NCBI GenBank assembly: GCA_018907035.1
Contig: JACCIC010000053.1
Coordinates: 2,938,001 to 3,002,000, forward strand
Source of the DNA: Sycobia sp. Sy_11
Taxonomy: Eukaryota > Arthropoda > Insecta > Hymenoptera > Epichrysomallidae
Direction: 5' to 3'
DNA: 64,000 nt
The position numbers were made by a program, and so were the translations under genes. The notes under the pieces are model-generated. The model ran no database searches and was not told where the DNA came from. It was given only the letters and a program-made list of their open reading frames with translations. Positions within the stretch are counted from its first letter, which is position 1, and every line of letters starts with the position of its first letter. This document shows positions 13,699 through 26,400 of the stretch, piece after piece.

Positions 13699-14280
13699 TA
13701 GCAGAACGCGAGGAAGTCGCGCGATATGACGCGAAAAAGAGAGAAAGAATGGAGTTAAAAAAACCTGCTTGAAACACGAGCGCGACAGACGCGGCCCCCA
13801 TTCGGTCAATTCAATTTGGTCCAATGCCAATAGCGGAGCCGTTTCGCCCCCCCTCCTCCCGCCCTATCAACCAATCGCGCCGCGTCTCTTCATAACGCAT
13901 TTTAATAACACGAGAGGCGGCATGATTTAAGGCCCGAATATCCGAGCCGTGAAAAATGAAAATACGAAGCAAGAGGAACAATTAGCTTACATCGGATGCC
14001 TGCGAGAGCCACGGGCGCGGCGCCGCGGGCTTAAGTTTGAATTTCGTGCGTGCCGGATGCGAGTAACGACGTCTTACCTACTCCGCATCCGCGAGCGGGC
14101 GGTTCTCCTATAAATTTTTTTCCCTTCCCAACCATGAGCGCGCGCGCGTTTGCGAGGCGCTCGAACACGTGTTCCATATTCCGCGCTAATCTCTCCCCCT
14201 ATGCCTCGGCAACGGCAGCGCCGCGCGCTCCCTTATACGCATAGATACTTATATACATCCTCCTAAGATCCCAGATGCCG
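12231..14280. other. GC-rich island, about 2 kb
   Basis: Holds (CGC)n at 12,420-12,440, (AT)n at 12,674-12,718, (CT)n at 12,857-12,888 and (AT)n at 13,649-13,696, with G-rich and C-rich runs. A CpG-rich part lies at 13,260-13,560. No protein recognised; possible regulatory or promoter DNA. Confidence 0.65.
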
Positions 14281-14288
14281 CTTCTATG

Positions 14289-14290
<2 letters not shown>

Positions 14291-14335
<45 letters not shown>
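14291..14335. repeat. (AT)n microsatellite with diverged TA flank
   Basis: Followed by degenerate TATACA units to about 14,362. Confidence 0.9.
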
Positions 14336-14336
<1 letters not shown>

Positions 14337-14483
14337 ATATATACATATATATACATATATGTAATATGAAGGCGGCAGCCTGCGCTCGCAACCTCAACTT
14401 TGTACTTTGGCCCTCGGTGTGCCCGTCTTGGCTTCGCACGGATGGAAGAGAAAGGGCCGCGCAAGTTCGAGATTGTCGACGAA

Positions 14484-14490
<7 letters not shown>

Positions 14491-14514
<24 letters not shown>

Positions 14515-14515
14515 A

Positions 14516-14571
<56 letters not shown>
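14491..14571. repeat. (GA)n array, about 80 bp, with interruptions
   Basis: Interrupted by AAGATGA and AAAG units. Translates as Arg-Glu repeats on the plus strand, which is not a protein signal. Confidence 0.95.
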
Positions 14572-14572
<1 letters not shown>

Positions 14573-15405
14573 TAGAGAAAAAAAAGTCGTTTCTTATGGC
14601 GTTCGGGCAGAATAAATTCGACTCGGGTTACTTGAGAAAGTTTAGAAATTGAGGGCGTCTTAATGGAATTTGCAACGGCGCGACGGTTCCCTTTATGATA
14701 GGAATTAATTTATAATATCGATCAATTTAATTTTGTCGTTTTTCGAAACTCCACTCTCACGACATTAAAAAAACTCCTGAAATGCCTGCGAACTTTTTAC
14801 GGGATATTTGTAATTCAAAAATTTAATATTTAATTTTTGTAAACTAGTTATTTAACAATTCGGATGTATTTATGTATTGGTTGGCATATTACAGAAATAA
14901 TATGAATATAGAAAATGCCGAGAATAGAATTTTGGAAAATGTGTATATTTTTCCTCGTTTTATATATTGTCATTTACTAAAATTTATATAATTTTTTGTA
15001 ATAAACTTAGAATATTCATATATACATCCATTGTAATTTAAAGACTAAAATACAAAAGTGGCACATTTGTACATAACGTAGTATAGTTATAATTTCTGAT
15101 ATTATTATTTTATGATTTATTATTTCTGGATCTCCCCTGGTATAGCAATGAGACGCTCGTGGGAAGTATCCTCGCCGTATCGGCATCTGCGTATGTTCGA
15201 TACTGTGTCGTGGACTCATGGATTAACTATGCCGAAACCGCGTGTCCAGAAGGCAGCGATGGCTACTGATCTAGCCCATGCGCATTACGGTTTCTGATGT
15301 ATGCAGACGTTGGTAGATTCAGTCTTAAAATGGTAATTCTTCAACTGGTCGCGAACGCAACAAGAGAAACAGAGCGGAGTCATGATAACGCGCTATGATA
15401 TAGTA

Positions 15406-15433
15406 CCACTATATATATAAATATATATAGTGG
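15406..15433. repeat. Perfect 13-bp-arm palindrome CCAC(TA)n...GTGG
   Basis: A short TA-rich core is closed by CCAC and GTGG in inverted orientation, with AA at the centre. Unlike the plain TA arrays, its symmetry extends into non-repeat sequence. Confidence 0.6.
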
Positions 15434-16321
15434 CGCTTGATATTCGGGAAACATTCATATTTGCTCGATGGTCTAATATTTTAACAGCCGTTGGACCAAA
15501 CTTCAAAATAACTACTCTATGTAAGTTGTATATTTCATAAGTATCTGAGATAGCGCTATTATGATTTATGAGATATCCGACGGTCGGAGAGGCATAAACT
15601 AACTGCTGGGACGATTCGATGTCTGTGCTGACAAACGATATGCAAAACGTTTCACATGACAGAATCTATAAGGTATTCTGAATACTAAACAGAATTCCAT
15701 AATTCCAACAGTATGGGTACGCCCATAGTAAATTTTTCGGGTTCACGGATAATATTCTGACTTATTTAGCGTTCGCTGTACCGACAAAGTAGGGGATTAG
15801 GCAGCTCGTGAAGGTAGTGATAGTCATGTGCATAGTGGTAACGCTTAATTTTAACCTGATAGAGCAGTTTGGTTGATAGTACAAGTTGGAAGGGTCGTGA
15901 ACAAAGTTGATTATGACCAGAGGCACTGTGCATCGCGAGTTCCATCCGTATGGTACCTGACTCGATACTCTTTGTTATTAGATCTGTTATGATCGTGGAT
16001 TTCCAAGCAGAACAAAGGTAAATTACTTAATTGGAAAAGAGCGTTATCGGTTGAAAAAAGACGGCAATGGGGGGCCAGAGTGACTAAAATAACCGAGTGA
16101 CACAAGTGTCGGGAGGGGAATCCATACTTTCGATGGAGCAGCTCGCATAATTAGACAGATAAAGCCACGGTTCACGAGACCTCGTACGAATCGATAATTA
16201 CCATCACGCGCAGTTCTTTTCAGAATTTGGCCAGATCCGATCGTACGTCCATACGATGAGGAAAGTATCGGACTCGAGCATTGGCACTGTTGCCCTCCTC
16301 GCGGAGATACGCTTTACGCCT

Positions 16322-16489
16322 TTATGCAGTCTGAGTTATTTCGTCTTGTATGGGACCATTGAGTCCGATGGTATCATTCAAATAATGCTTAATGGCCTGT
16401 AAAAGTTCTCTAGAATATCTTATTATTGCAGGACCAAACGCAGTCACGACTAGGATGAACAGATCCATATGGATAATTATAATGGCGCA
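16322..16489 (-). pseudogene. Possible tetraspanin-like relic (membrane helix plus start of large loop)
   Basis: A 56-codon minus-strand open segment reads a hydrophobic stretch (AIIIIHMDLFILVVTAF), then an amphipathic helix ELLQAIKHYLNDTIGL ending IQDEITQTA before a stop. This order resembles the third membrane segment and start of the large extracellular loop of tetraspanins. About 200 bases further along the minus strand, in a different frame, is SMDSPPDTCV, reminiscent of the P-x-SCC loop motif. The diagnostic CCG motif is not found. Frames are broken between the two pieces. The similarity is suggestive only; it may be coincidence. Confidence 0.15.
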
Positions 16490-18032
16490 TCAGAAAACTG
16501 TCACGTAAATTTCATTATTTCGTCATATAATGTCATTTAAAACTAGAATTAGAAACAGTGGAAGTTTTCCATTGAGAAAAATTTTAATTGATAATTTATC
16601 TCGAACTATGCTATTAAGCATCGATCTTATTCCAAAAACTTTTTCCATCAAAATTCATTTGGAATTAGAATCACATTATTCGTGTATTTACATCGGATAT
16701 AGTTTTACGCTCGGGTATCGATAAGTCTGCAGCAACTAATTACTCATACGAAGTCAGCTGACGTCGGGCTATATTCATCCCAGACCCTAGACTCTAATAA
16801 GAAATTTATATCTGTTTCTTAAGCATGGATACTCATAAATTTCATCAGAAGATACAGCTTGCTTCGCTAATGCCTAGTTGAAACTAAACGGCCGCTACGA
16901 ATAAAGCATGGAATAGAATTTATAGCGGAACTTATTACGTATCGAAATCTTACGAAAATCCCGAAGAACATTGAGTGATACTGAGTTTGTTCGATGAGAG
17001 ATTTCGATAACCGAAGTTCTCATTCCAATTAATTAATTAAAAAATGTAATAAAAAATATCTGAGAAATTATGATATTTGAAACAACATCGGAATTCAAGA
17101 ATTCAGGTGTTCATCGTTGTTCAATATTTCAAATGGAATATTTCTGTGGAAGCTGGTTGTAATTGAAAAATCGCAATAGTCTTTCAGAGTGTTTTTGTAG
17201 ATTCTTCGTATTGAATGAGCTTTTGTGTAATTTGTGTGTGATTTATACGATTATGTGTCTTTTTTTTATATTCGTGTACGTTAATCTCATCGGGAGTTCC
17301 AGTTGAACAAACTCAATAAGGACTTCTCTTCACATCTTGAAACGAGAAATTAATTTCTACTATATTTTTAATTATTACATGCTTTTTTATAACGAAAACT
17401 ATATTGAAACTATTACGCAAGATAAGTGGGTATATTATATTAAATAATTTACCTTTAAAGAGCACTATTCGGAGATAGCCATACATAACTTCCTTTCTAG
17501 TTTCGACAATCATGTCGCATCTGTAATAGAAACGAAAAAAACAAGGTTAGACATTTGAAATTAATAGTTTCTTTGTAAGAAAATTAAGAGGATATATTTA
17601 TTGAATTTATAATTTAAAAGCTGTCTCAAAATTTAAGGAAAAATCTTGTTTGTTTCGTGTAAAAAATTCTTCTTCGGGAAGAACAGTCAAGAAGACTTTT
17701 ATGTACAGCTTTCAATAACAAAACAATAACAAATCCCTTTTTGTAACTATTCTTTTATTATCATTGTTTAGATTATTTATTAATTGTACTAATAAGTAAA
17801 AGTATTGATGTACAAAATAGTATATTTAATAATATTTGTACAATAAGTATATAGTTAACATCTCCTAGGGCGAATAAAATGCTCTTATTCTTCATCAGCT
17901 TAATGTTACAACTGTTTTGTATCATACATACAAACTATTTTGTAATACATTTATAGCATTCATTTTCTCTGCATAAATTTTAACTCTATGTACTTTCGTA
18001 CTAGAAGTGGCGAGCATTAAAATATCTCATGC

Positions 18033-18047
18033 AAGGTCATGCATGAC
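18033..18047. promoter_or_regulatory. Nuclear-receptor-like half site overlapping a 12-bp palindrome
   Basis: AAGGTCA (18,033-18,039) matches a monomeric nuclear receptor half site. It overlaps the perfect palindrome GTCATGCATGAC at 18,036-18,047. Short motifs like this occur by chance, and there is no supporting gene. Confidence 0.12.
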
Positions 18048-18320
18048 TAATAATCTTATCCGGTTTACCGTGCCGTCGAGATTTATTCGAATACAATCGA
18101 TTATTGAGATTCAAGATATACGGTCGAACTTTCATTTATATACTTTTATTCGAATTTCTCGACTTTGCTCGCAGCTACGGTCGTACGCACATAAATTAAG
18201 CGAAATCAGGTTTTCCAACTGATGTATTATCATTATAATTCTCAATTTTCTCGGTATAAATCTGGCCGAGAGAACGAGCCTTGCATAAGTTAGCGATTAC
18301 ATTGGCGGATAATTTATTGG

Positions 18321-18323
<3 letters not shown>

Positions 18324-18360
<37 letters not shown>
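18324..18360. repeat. (TA)n microsatellite
   Basis: About 18 units in AT-rich DNA; two further (TA)n arrays follow at 18,762-18,805 and 18,921-18,957. Confidence 0.9.
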
Positions 18361-18364
<4 letters not shown>

Positions 18365-18758
18365 CATACGGCTGTAAGATTACGAGCGCCTCGGGGATAT
18401 ATAAATTTGCGTCTATACTAGAGTTAAGATTTCCTGCAGTCTTATCAAGCGCAGAAAGCTACTATGTATACAACCAGAAATTGATTCGCTCGTGGTTTAT
18501 TCGCTACTTCAATGAAGAGCTGTTACCTTAATAACGGTTAAAATCCTCGTGAGGCGAGTAATTATCAATTGACGAACTTTTATCGGAATAACGTTGGTCG
18601 AGCCTATCGTTCATTGTCGAGCTTAATTAGAATTTCAACGTCAATAATTCCTGGGAATGAAATTTCAGTTCTTCATAAATTCCGCGCTACGGAATGCTCG
18701 AGCTCGGATTTTCTTGCGGCAGTCGGCGCGCCGAGATAATCTACCAAATTTTTCACAC

Positions 18759-18807
<49 letters not shown>

Positions 18808-18918
18808 TCGGACATTTTGCTAAAATATCCATAAAATTTCCGAGAAACTCTGGAAGATCTTAACTTGGCTGCAGCCGCAGCGGCAGCCTCTGGCCTCGTT
18901 ACAACCCTAAGCAGCAGC

Positions 18919-18961
<43 letters not shown>

Positions 18962-19079
18962 CACCCATACACCCGCAGACAGACACACATATACGTGGCA
19001 AAAACGATAAAAGATAAGATTCTCACTCTTATCCGCGAGAGCGATCCTGTTTCGCCCGACTATAAGAGCTTCGAGAGTT

Positions 19080-19139
19080 CGTGAAGCTGTTAATTGGGCC
19101 TCGCAGGCGCGCTTATCTAAAGCGAGAGACGAGAGAGAG

Positions 19140-19174
<35 letters not shown>

Positions 19175-19920
19175 GAGAGATAGAGCTTGGCTCGGGCCGT
19201 CCCTTCTTCATCGCTATCAAACGCTTAACCCTTTCCTTTCTCCTTGTCCCCCCCCCCCTCACTCTTTCGCAACCCCTTCATTCCTCGCGGGTACTTGCTG
19301 GAGAACGAGAGCGACGCGTCGACGCGGCTCTCCGTACGCACCCGAGACTCCTTTTCCTCCGTTTCAGCGCTCGACGCCCTCGGGGTGAGGGAATTGGGGG
19401 GCGGGGGTCGTCGTTTATACTCTCAGCGGCGGCGGCGTTGGCGACTACTACCACTACCATTACCACCACTAAAGCCGAATGGGGCTCCTTTGATTTCGAG
19501 GCGATATCCGGGCTCGCGCGAGAGCGAGAGTCACTGCGTGGAGCCGAGTGCTGAGCCCGGGAGCTATGCGCGCTTGTATGTATGTATGTATGTATGTATG
19601 TATGTATGTATGTATGTATGTATATATATGCGGACGAGGTTCCAACGGCGAAATATATGCAACGGCCAATTTCCAGGGAGTTATCGCGAGGGGCAGTTGG
19701 GGGGAGAGGACGGTCGGGGGCTTTGTTCCGTTATCGCGCGATTTATCCGGCGAATATTGCGCGAGCACGACGGGGCGGCGCGTTCGAGTGCAAGGGTCAG
19801 GGAAAGTGGAAAGGGTGCGGCGGGAGGGGGAGGGGATCTGCACGCGCGATTAAGAGGCAACGGAGACGTGTCATTTCGAATTAAAAAGGGGCTTTTTGGG
19901 AATTTACCTTGGGGCACTGT
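19080..19920. other. GC-rich island with (GA)n and (GTAT)n
   Basis: (GA)n at 19,131-19,180, C run near 19,247, GGCGGCGGC near 19,430, tetranucleotide array at 19,575-19,623. The long plus-strand open frame through it is composition-driven. Confidence 0.65.
19575..19623. repeat. (GTAT)n tetranucleotide array
   Basis: About 12 units; one of only two such arrays in the window (the other at 23,224-23,279). Confidence 0.95.
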
Positions 19921-21056
19921 ACGCTGCCGGGGTAGCATATCTTTTTTGCTGTTGTTTGTTTGTTTGTTTGTTTTTTTTGTTTTTTTCTTTTTTTTTTATA
20001 TCTCCGAACTGATTTTTAGAAAATGGAGATGCGTGGCACTGATAGAGGATCGATCGAAGTGCATAGATAGGATTGTTGCAGGATTTTTCAAAGATATATT
20101 TCATGAATAATTTATCAATAATTTCGTTGTATTTTATTATGTCGTATTTAATGAATCAGTAACAACGCGAAATTATAGATGTAATCGAGCGTTTTAATTT
20201 TGATTGAGATAAATTTAGTAATTTCCACATTGGTTGGTTATAAAATGACATTAAAAAACTATATCTTAAAAGCCATGATTTACCGATTTAATCGTATTAT
20301 AGGTTCATAATACTAGTTGAACAATCGCTAGTACGGTATTCAATATTTTTATACCCTCCGAATAATTATAATTTTTTATAAAACGGGCTGTTCAGCTCAA
20401 AATCTTTGTTGTAGAAATTTATCTGGAAAAGTACAAACACCTATCAATAATTGAAATTTCTGAAACCGTTACAAAAATATTCGCGGAGTGAATTTCCAGC
20501 GAACTGTGCATTTCGCAAGTCACTGTTATGTTCTCTGATTCAAACAGAAATCGCCTCATAATCTCTTGTTTTCTTTCTTAATACGGCAAGTATTGGGGGA
20601 AAGAGCGCGAAAAACAGTATTATGCCACAAAAATTTACGGTAAAAAAATTCGGAACTATATACTCGCCCAATTAAGCGAGCTGTCGGTGCTATGGATCGC
20701 CCGCGCTTTTAACACCGAAAATAGCATATACATCCTCGTGCGAGACAATCGAAATAAATCGGCTTCCATTCGAATTGACGAATAGCGTTGTTTTGCCAAG
20801 AGTAATAAAAATTCGTACGGTAGTATTGATATAAATTTATTATAAATTAATTTATTATACGTTAATCTTCTTGTTTCGTTACCGATGCCTAGCGATACGG
20901 AAAAATTGCAAAATAAATTAGCAAGAAATTCAAAGCTACGTTTTTTCCATATCGATCACGCCTAGCCCGCGGCAACATGAAGTGCTTTTACATTCCCACC
21001 AATACCAATTGTTTACTCGGACATGCTAAATTATATGAAAAGCTCAATGATTAATG

Positions 21057-21101
<45 letters not shown>

Positions 21102-21986
21102 TAACTATTTTTATTTAATTAAAGTAAAATTAATAATATTAACGAGAATCTAACGCAGCTCGATGTTAATGTGTAAATTGCCACATGTACAGTTGAAATC
21201 CAACGTTTCACAGCATCTATATGCGCTTGATATTCGGAGTTTCGTAGCAGTCTCCCTAATAATATACGAATATAATTGTCGCGCCTCGGCAAGCTTCGTA
21301 ACGCCGTGGGATCATCGATCGGCGTTGAGTTCGACCCGGCTTAATAGGGATTCCCAAGGTCTCGATGATACGCCGTCGCGTAATGGCGGGCTGCCAGATG
21401 GAGTGACGCGGTGTTTATCGTACCATATACCGAATCCCGTATAGGCTTTTACCAATCCGGCCTGCTTACGGCAACGGTATCATCGGTAATCCTGTATCCA
21501 ACCAGCCCTCCAGCCACCCTCTCACTCACTCTATCTCTCTCTCTCTCTCTCTCAACCCTCTTTACAGATAATCCGTAAGTGTAATTTGTCGAGACTCTGA
21601 CCCTCTAATTATTGTTTATAGCGCAATAAGTCGACCATGTTTTATATATACATACATATATATATATATACATATACAGCTCAATGTCTTTTATCAAGTG
21701 ACAAAATTATGCCCGGGACGCGGAAATGTAATTAGAATGAGATTACGCTTGTAATTGAAATTTAAAAAGCATCGTTAAAACGTTACATTTTGAATGCTCT
21801 AATAGCGAGCTTTATTTCGGCGCTATTCGATATTTAATTATCGGTTTGTGCATGGTTTAAAGCTAAAAAAGAATCGATTAGAACGAAATGTTTTTTTTAC
21901 TTTTTTTTCTTAATTCCAGGTGGAACGAATAAATCTATCAAATGGCTTTATTAAAGAACATTAACAAAGCCCAAATTTGCTGAAAT

Positions 21987-22064
<78 letters not shown>

Positions 22065-22333
22065 CTTACACATATAAATGCACAGTGAATACGAAAGAAC
22101 GATTTTTATTACCGTTCATTAAAGAAAGAAGAAAATAAATACGTTTAAATGTGTTTATATAAGTTTATATGCTGTTTATATGCTAATAATACAGACGACG
22201 TCGAAGATGAACTTGATGCCCACGTTTAATTTAATGCAATATTTAAATACACGCGCTCGACATCGATGTCTCCGCAATCAAATTTTAAATATTCGATTCT
22301 GCTCCTTATAGAATGTATCTCTCCCCCGCTCTC

Positions 22334-22375
<42 letters not shown>

Positions 22376-22900
22376 TTATTACTACGCATTAATAATTCAT
22401 GCAATAGGTCAATAACTTTAATGGCGCATTTTTAATCAACTTGTAATTTTAGAACCTCATTGACGAGCAATTTGCGCCCTCAATGGCCCGTGAAAGTACC
22501 GAAGATCCGTAAAAGAGAAAAAAATAATAATAATAAGTAATAATAATGCTTGCAATTATGTTTAGCAGACTCCGCGATGTGCATCGATACGCGACTTCCG
22601 TTTTATGCACCAAATCCAATTTACGCACCGGTAAAGACAATGAACTTCGAATGTATTTATTGTATAGAAACATTTATTACAGCAATGGCGAATGATCCAC
22701 CGTGTACCGAAGAAAAACAAGAAAGTGCGGGTATGTATAATGTATTTATATCTTTTACAAAGTTAAGTTTCATTGGCTCAGATTTATTCGATTTATATAC
22801 GCTAAAATACGAATGGAGCACAATAACATAATAATACAAAGCTAGATTTTTTTGCTTTGCTATTGATTTTTTTTGCTTTACTATATATATATATAGTGCA
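19921..22900. other. AT-rich non-coding stretch
   Basis: Begins with a T-rich (GTTT)n and poly(T) segment (19,938-19,998). (TA)n lies at 21,058-21,096 and 21,992-22,060; (CT)n at 21,534-21,553 and 22,341-22,372. No gene recognised. Confidence 0.6.
21992..22060. repeat. (AT)n microsatellite, about 34 units
   Basis: One of the longest uninterrupted TA arrays in the window. Confidence 0.95.
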
Positions 22901-23178
22901 TCTCGAATTACCCGCGACGAAGGTACATGAAGAATTCACCGGCTCTATTGTATATGCCACGATGGCGGCACAGGTCCGAGAAAGAAAAGCACGTCCTTCT
23001 ATCTCGATTATTTATACGGCTCCCGATCTCCTCCTCCCCCTCCCTCCACTCGCCATTCTCCTCACCCTCGCCGTATCGGGCGAAATGCGCAATGACGCCC
23101 GCGAGTTCGACTTCAGCATGGAAGGGAAAATTCTCGTGATCTTTCCGGGCGCTCGTACGACTCCCTGGGCGCCCTTTT

Positions 23179-23251
<73 letters not shown>

Positions 23252-23503
23252 TGTATGTATGTATGTATGTATGTATATGTATTTGTAGGTATGTATATAT
23301 ATATATATGTTGAGGGAAAAAGGTGACGCGGGACCAGAGCTGAGCGGGGGAGTGGGAGGAGGGCGCGTAACACGCATTTTTATCAAACGTTACGACCCTC
23401 GAAACGACCCGGCTGAAAACCAATATCTTACCATCCCGGTGGAATTCGTTTTTTTCTACTCCACCCACTCCTGCCCCCGACGCGACGCCATCCTTGTATT
23501 TTC

Positions 23504-23559
<56 letters not shown>

Positions 23560-23640
23560 CACGCAGAGTTTTCGTTCCATTGTCCCGCGCTTTTCGCGCT
23601 CGAAGCTGGGGCGGGGGGAGAGGGGCAATTTCAGATTAAA
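22901..23640. other. GC-rich island with compound TA/GTAT array
   Basis: Includes an ATGGCGGC word (about 22,961) and pyrimidine-rich DNA, then (AT)n at 23,182-23,223, (GTAT)n to 23,279, and (TA)n at 23,508-23,557. A plus-strand open frame from 22,857 into the TA array is not recognisable as a protein. Confidence 0.6.
23182..23279. repeat. Compound (AT)n-(GTAT)n array
   Basis: About 21 AT units pass directly into about 13 GTAT units. Confidence 0.95.
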
Positions 23641-24780
23641 GCAATGTCGAGTTGAACATTATGAGGGTTAGCGTTGATAACATTCGAAAATACCATGTGT
23701 ACACATATATTGTATTTAACGCGATGCTTTAGATTATTGTCTTTGGGGGAAAAATTTCCCGAGGCCGTGTTAAAAATAAATACTATAATGTACATTTAAA
23801 TGTAGACAGTGACTATAAATATTTCTTGAAATAAAACAATGTTATATTTATTAAATTCGATCTAATTCAAATTTAATCCGATAGGCGAAAATAAAAATAG
23901 AAACTCCTGCATTGCGTCGCAATCGCACTTCCTTGCTGGCGTAGCAACTACCTATCTATTAATCAATCTTTTACCACCTTAATGTAAGGTTTTTACCGTT
24001 ATAAGTGAATTATTTTGCTTCTTTGTATTATACAATAAATCACTTTTGCGTAATTTAAATAACTAATAGACGCTGTTGGTGGTAATTACCGTCAATTTTA
24101 TTTTAATTTATAATAAAAACATAACGTTTCACAATTGTAACTGCATATAAGGAAAATAAGTATGAAAATAGAATTAAAAAATATACGATCGAAGAGTAAT
24201 GCCAAAAAATTCTTTAGACGCTAAAACATTACCTAGCAGTGATACGTAAGCCTTCATGAAGATAATGAATATTTGCAATAGAAAGTTAGTAATTTTCATG
24301 TTCTCCGATTCGCAGTAATACGATTTTGGGCTCGAGAGCAATATATTTTATAAGAAATCTTATTAGATTCCCATTCATTTTATCGGCTCGAAGGACGAAA
24401 AACAATTATTTGGTCTGCTCGAACAAATCGACGACTAGAGAATTCGTCTTCTCCGATCGTCGAAAATACATTTCGACAATTATTGGTTTAGAACCGCTTT
24501 CGCGCTAACGTCAACGTAAAGTCAACAGGGTGTCAATTAAAGACACGTAGACCTTGATTTTAAGACTTTCGCGAAGCGCAATCATCAGTAAGGCAAAAAA
24601 AAAAAAAAAAAAAAAAACAAATGAGAGGCGACAATTCGTATAGCTCAAGCAGAGCATTTCTATTGAATTTTCATGCGACGTAATAATGAAATTTTTATTT
24701 TAAGGAAAAGGGAGGGAAAAAAACAGGACGGAAAGAATGGTCTTGGAGATTCGAGTGCTTTTAAAGAATAATATCCACGA
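23641..24780. other. AT-rich non-coding stretch
   Basis: Ends with an A run at about 24,595-24,617. No gene recognised. Confidence 0.55.
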
Positions 24781-24844
24781 CACTTAGGGGGGAGGCAGGC
24801 AAGAGGGCGGTGCCGAGAGCGCAGGGTTTTATCTCTCACCCACG

Positions 24845-24889
<45 letters not shown>

Positions 24890-25247
24890 CTCCACCTCTA
24901 CATGCAATCCTTTTGCCGCACAAGGATGGGGCCGCCGCCACCGTCGCCCGCGCCTTCCCTCGCCCCCTGCCCCGCCGCCGCGCCGGTAGAGCCGCTCACG
25001 AATGCCAGGATTTAAACTCAAGCGTGGAAAGCTTATACAAAGCTCCGAATTTATTGGATGGAAATCCTCCGCGGCATAAGTGCGCAAGTTCCCTATAGAG
25101 ACGCAAAGTTGCTCGGTGGGATTAACACTTTCCTATCTTTGCCCCAGCCACTCCTCCCCCCCCCCAACCCTCCGACGCTCGGCCATTTTCGGCGGGAGCG
25201 CGCGCCCGCGCGCGCAAACTTACCCTCCTATCTCGCGAGCCTAAACC

Positions 25248-25286
<39 letters not shown>

Positions 25287-26040
25287 CGCGTGTGCTAGCA
25301 CTCTTTCCTTCTCTCTTCCTTCTTTCTTTTTACTTTATCCTTTTCAATGAAAGCGAGAGGCCTGATAAATATATATATATGATGTCACCGGAGCGCGCTA
25401 ATGAATATTTTATCGCAGTTATGGTAATTTTTGTCGAATATGTTAGTATATATATATAGATATATTGTCTAGAGGATCGGAATAAAAGTTCAGAAAATAT
25501 ACGTTGTAATTTTTTTCTTTAGGAATTGGGATAATCATATTCGATGGTTCGCTCTTTGTTGATTGTAGATAGTCGGTTTGGTATATGAGAACATTAGGCG
25601 CACGGAATTCGTAACGTAATCGTGGAATATTAGTTTCATTCGCATTTAATCTCCTCCAATTTTTCGCTAATTTATTCATAAAGCTCCTAAATAATCTCAA
25701 CAGCTCTCGGATTATATCAGATTTGTAATAAAGGCAGAGAAATAATAGCTCGAGCAGAATTAATTATCAGAAACTTGACTGATAAAAAAAAAAAAAAAAA
25801 AAAAAAACTCGCTCGTATTAATAAACGACAAAAAGGAAAAGCGTTCCCCGAGCTCGAAGCAATATTATATATTCCCGAGACGCAAACAAAAAAAATTTCT
25901 TTATTTAACCAGAACGAATTTAAGCGCGCATACAAGCCCCATTTCCCTCCCAAGCCCATATTCGGAGATTTTACTTCTAATATCCATAAAATCTCATATT
26001 ACGCGTTAAAAATATCCCTCCCACCGGCATTATATACATA
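24781..26040. other. Short GC-rich island then AT-rich DNA
   Basis: (CT)n at 24,850-24,885, CpG-rich part to 25,240, (TA)n at 25,252-25,284, and a 24-base A run at 25,784-25,807. Confidence 0.55.
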
Positions 26041-26262
26041 TATATTTTTTTTTCTCACCCCGGCCCTCGACCGACTACTCGCCCGGCCTCCGTCGTTACA
26101 ATAAACAAAAGAGAAATTGCCCAAGAATGCGCCAAAGTAACCAACGCCCCGCCAGCGCGGCGTTTTCCCTCCCGTTAAGAGCGTCATTGGAGAATTTGCT
26201 TTACGCGCCGGCGCCGCGCCGATCTGCATATACTTTCAAAGCAACCCCCCTCCCGTTCCATG

Positions 26263-26314
<52 letters not shown>

Positions 26315-26369
26315 TTCGAGTGCACGCACGGTTCCGCCCCCTCACGAATAAACAAAATTTGCTTGCTTG

Positions 26370-26400
<31 letters not shown>

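Larger units (their letters stand above)
14580..18320. other. Moderately AT-rich stretch with anonymous decayed sequence
   Basis: The 15.1-16.5 kb part is close to balanced composition, lacks microsatellites and shows short coding-like fragments in several frames. One is the tetraspanin-like piece. This looks like an old duplicated or inserted sequence rather than random AT-rich DNA. Confidence 0.4.

Noticed and set aside
19244..20110. 288-codon plus-strand open frame
   Set aside because: It runs through C runs, a GTAT array (Tyr-Val-Cys-Met repeats) and a poly(T) segment (Phe run); its length comes from stop-poor repeats.
22570..22831. Exon-like frame after TTTAGCAG reading MCIDTRLPFYAPNPIYAP
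   Set aside because: Short, no recognised family, weak acceptor and a donor-like site in the middle; not enough to call.
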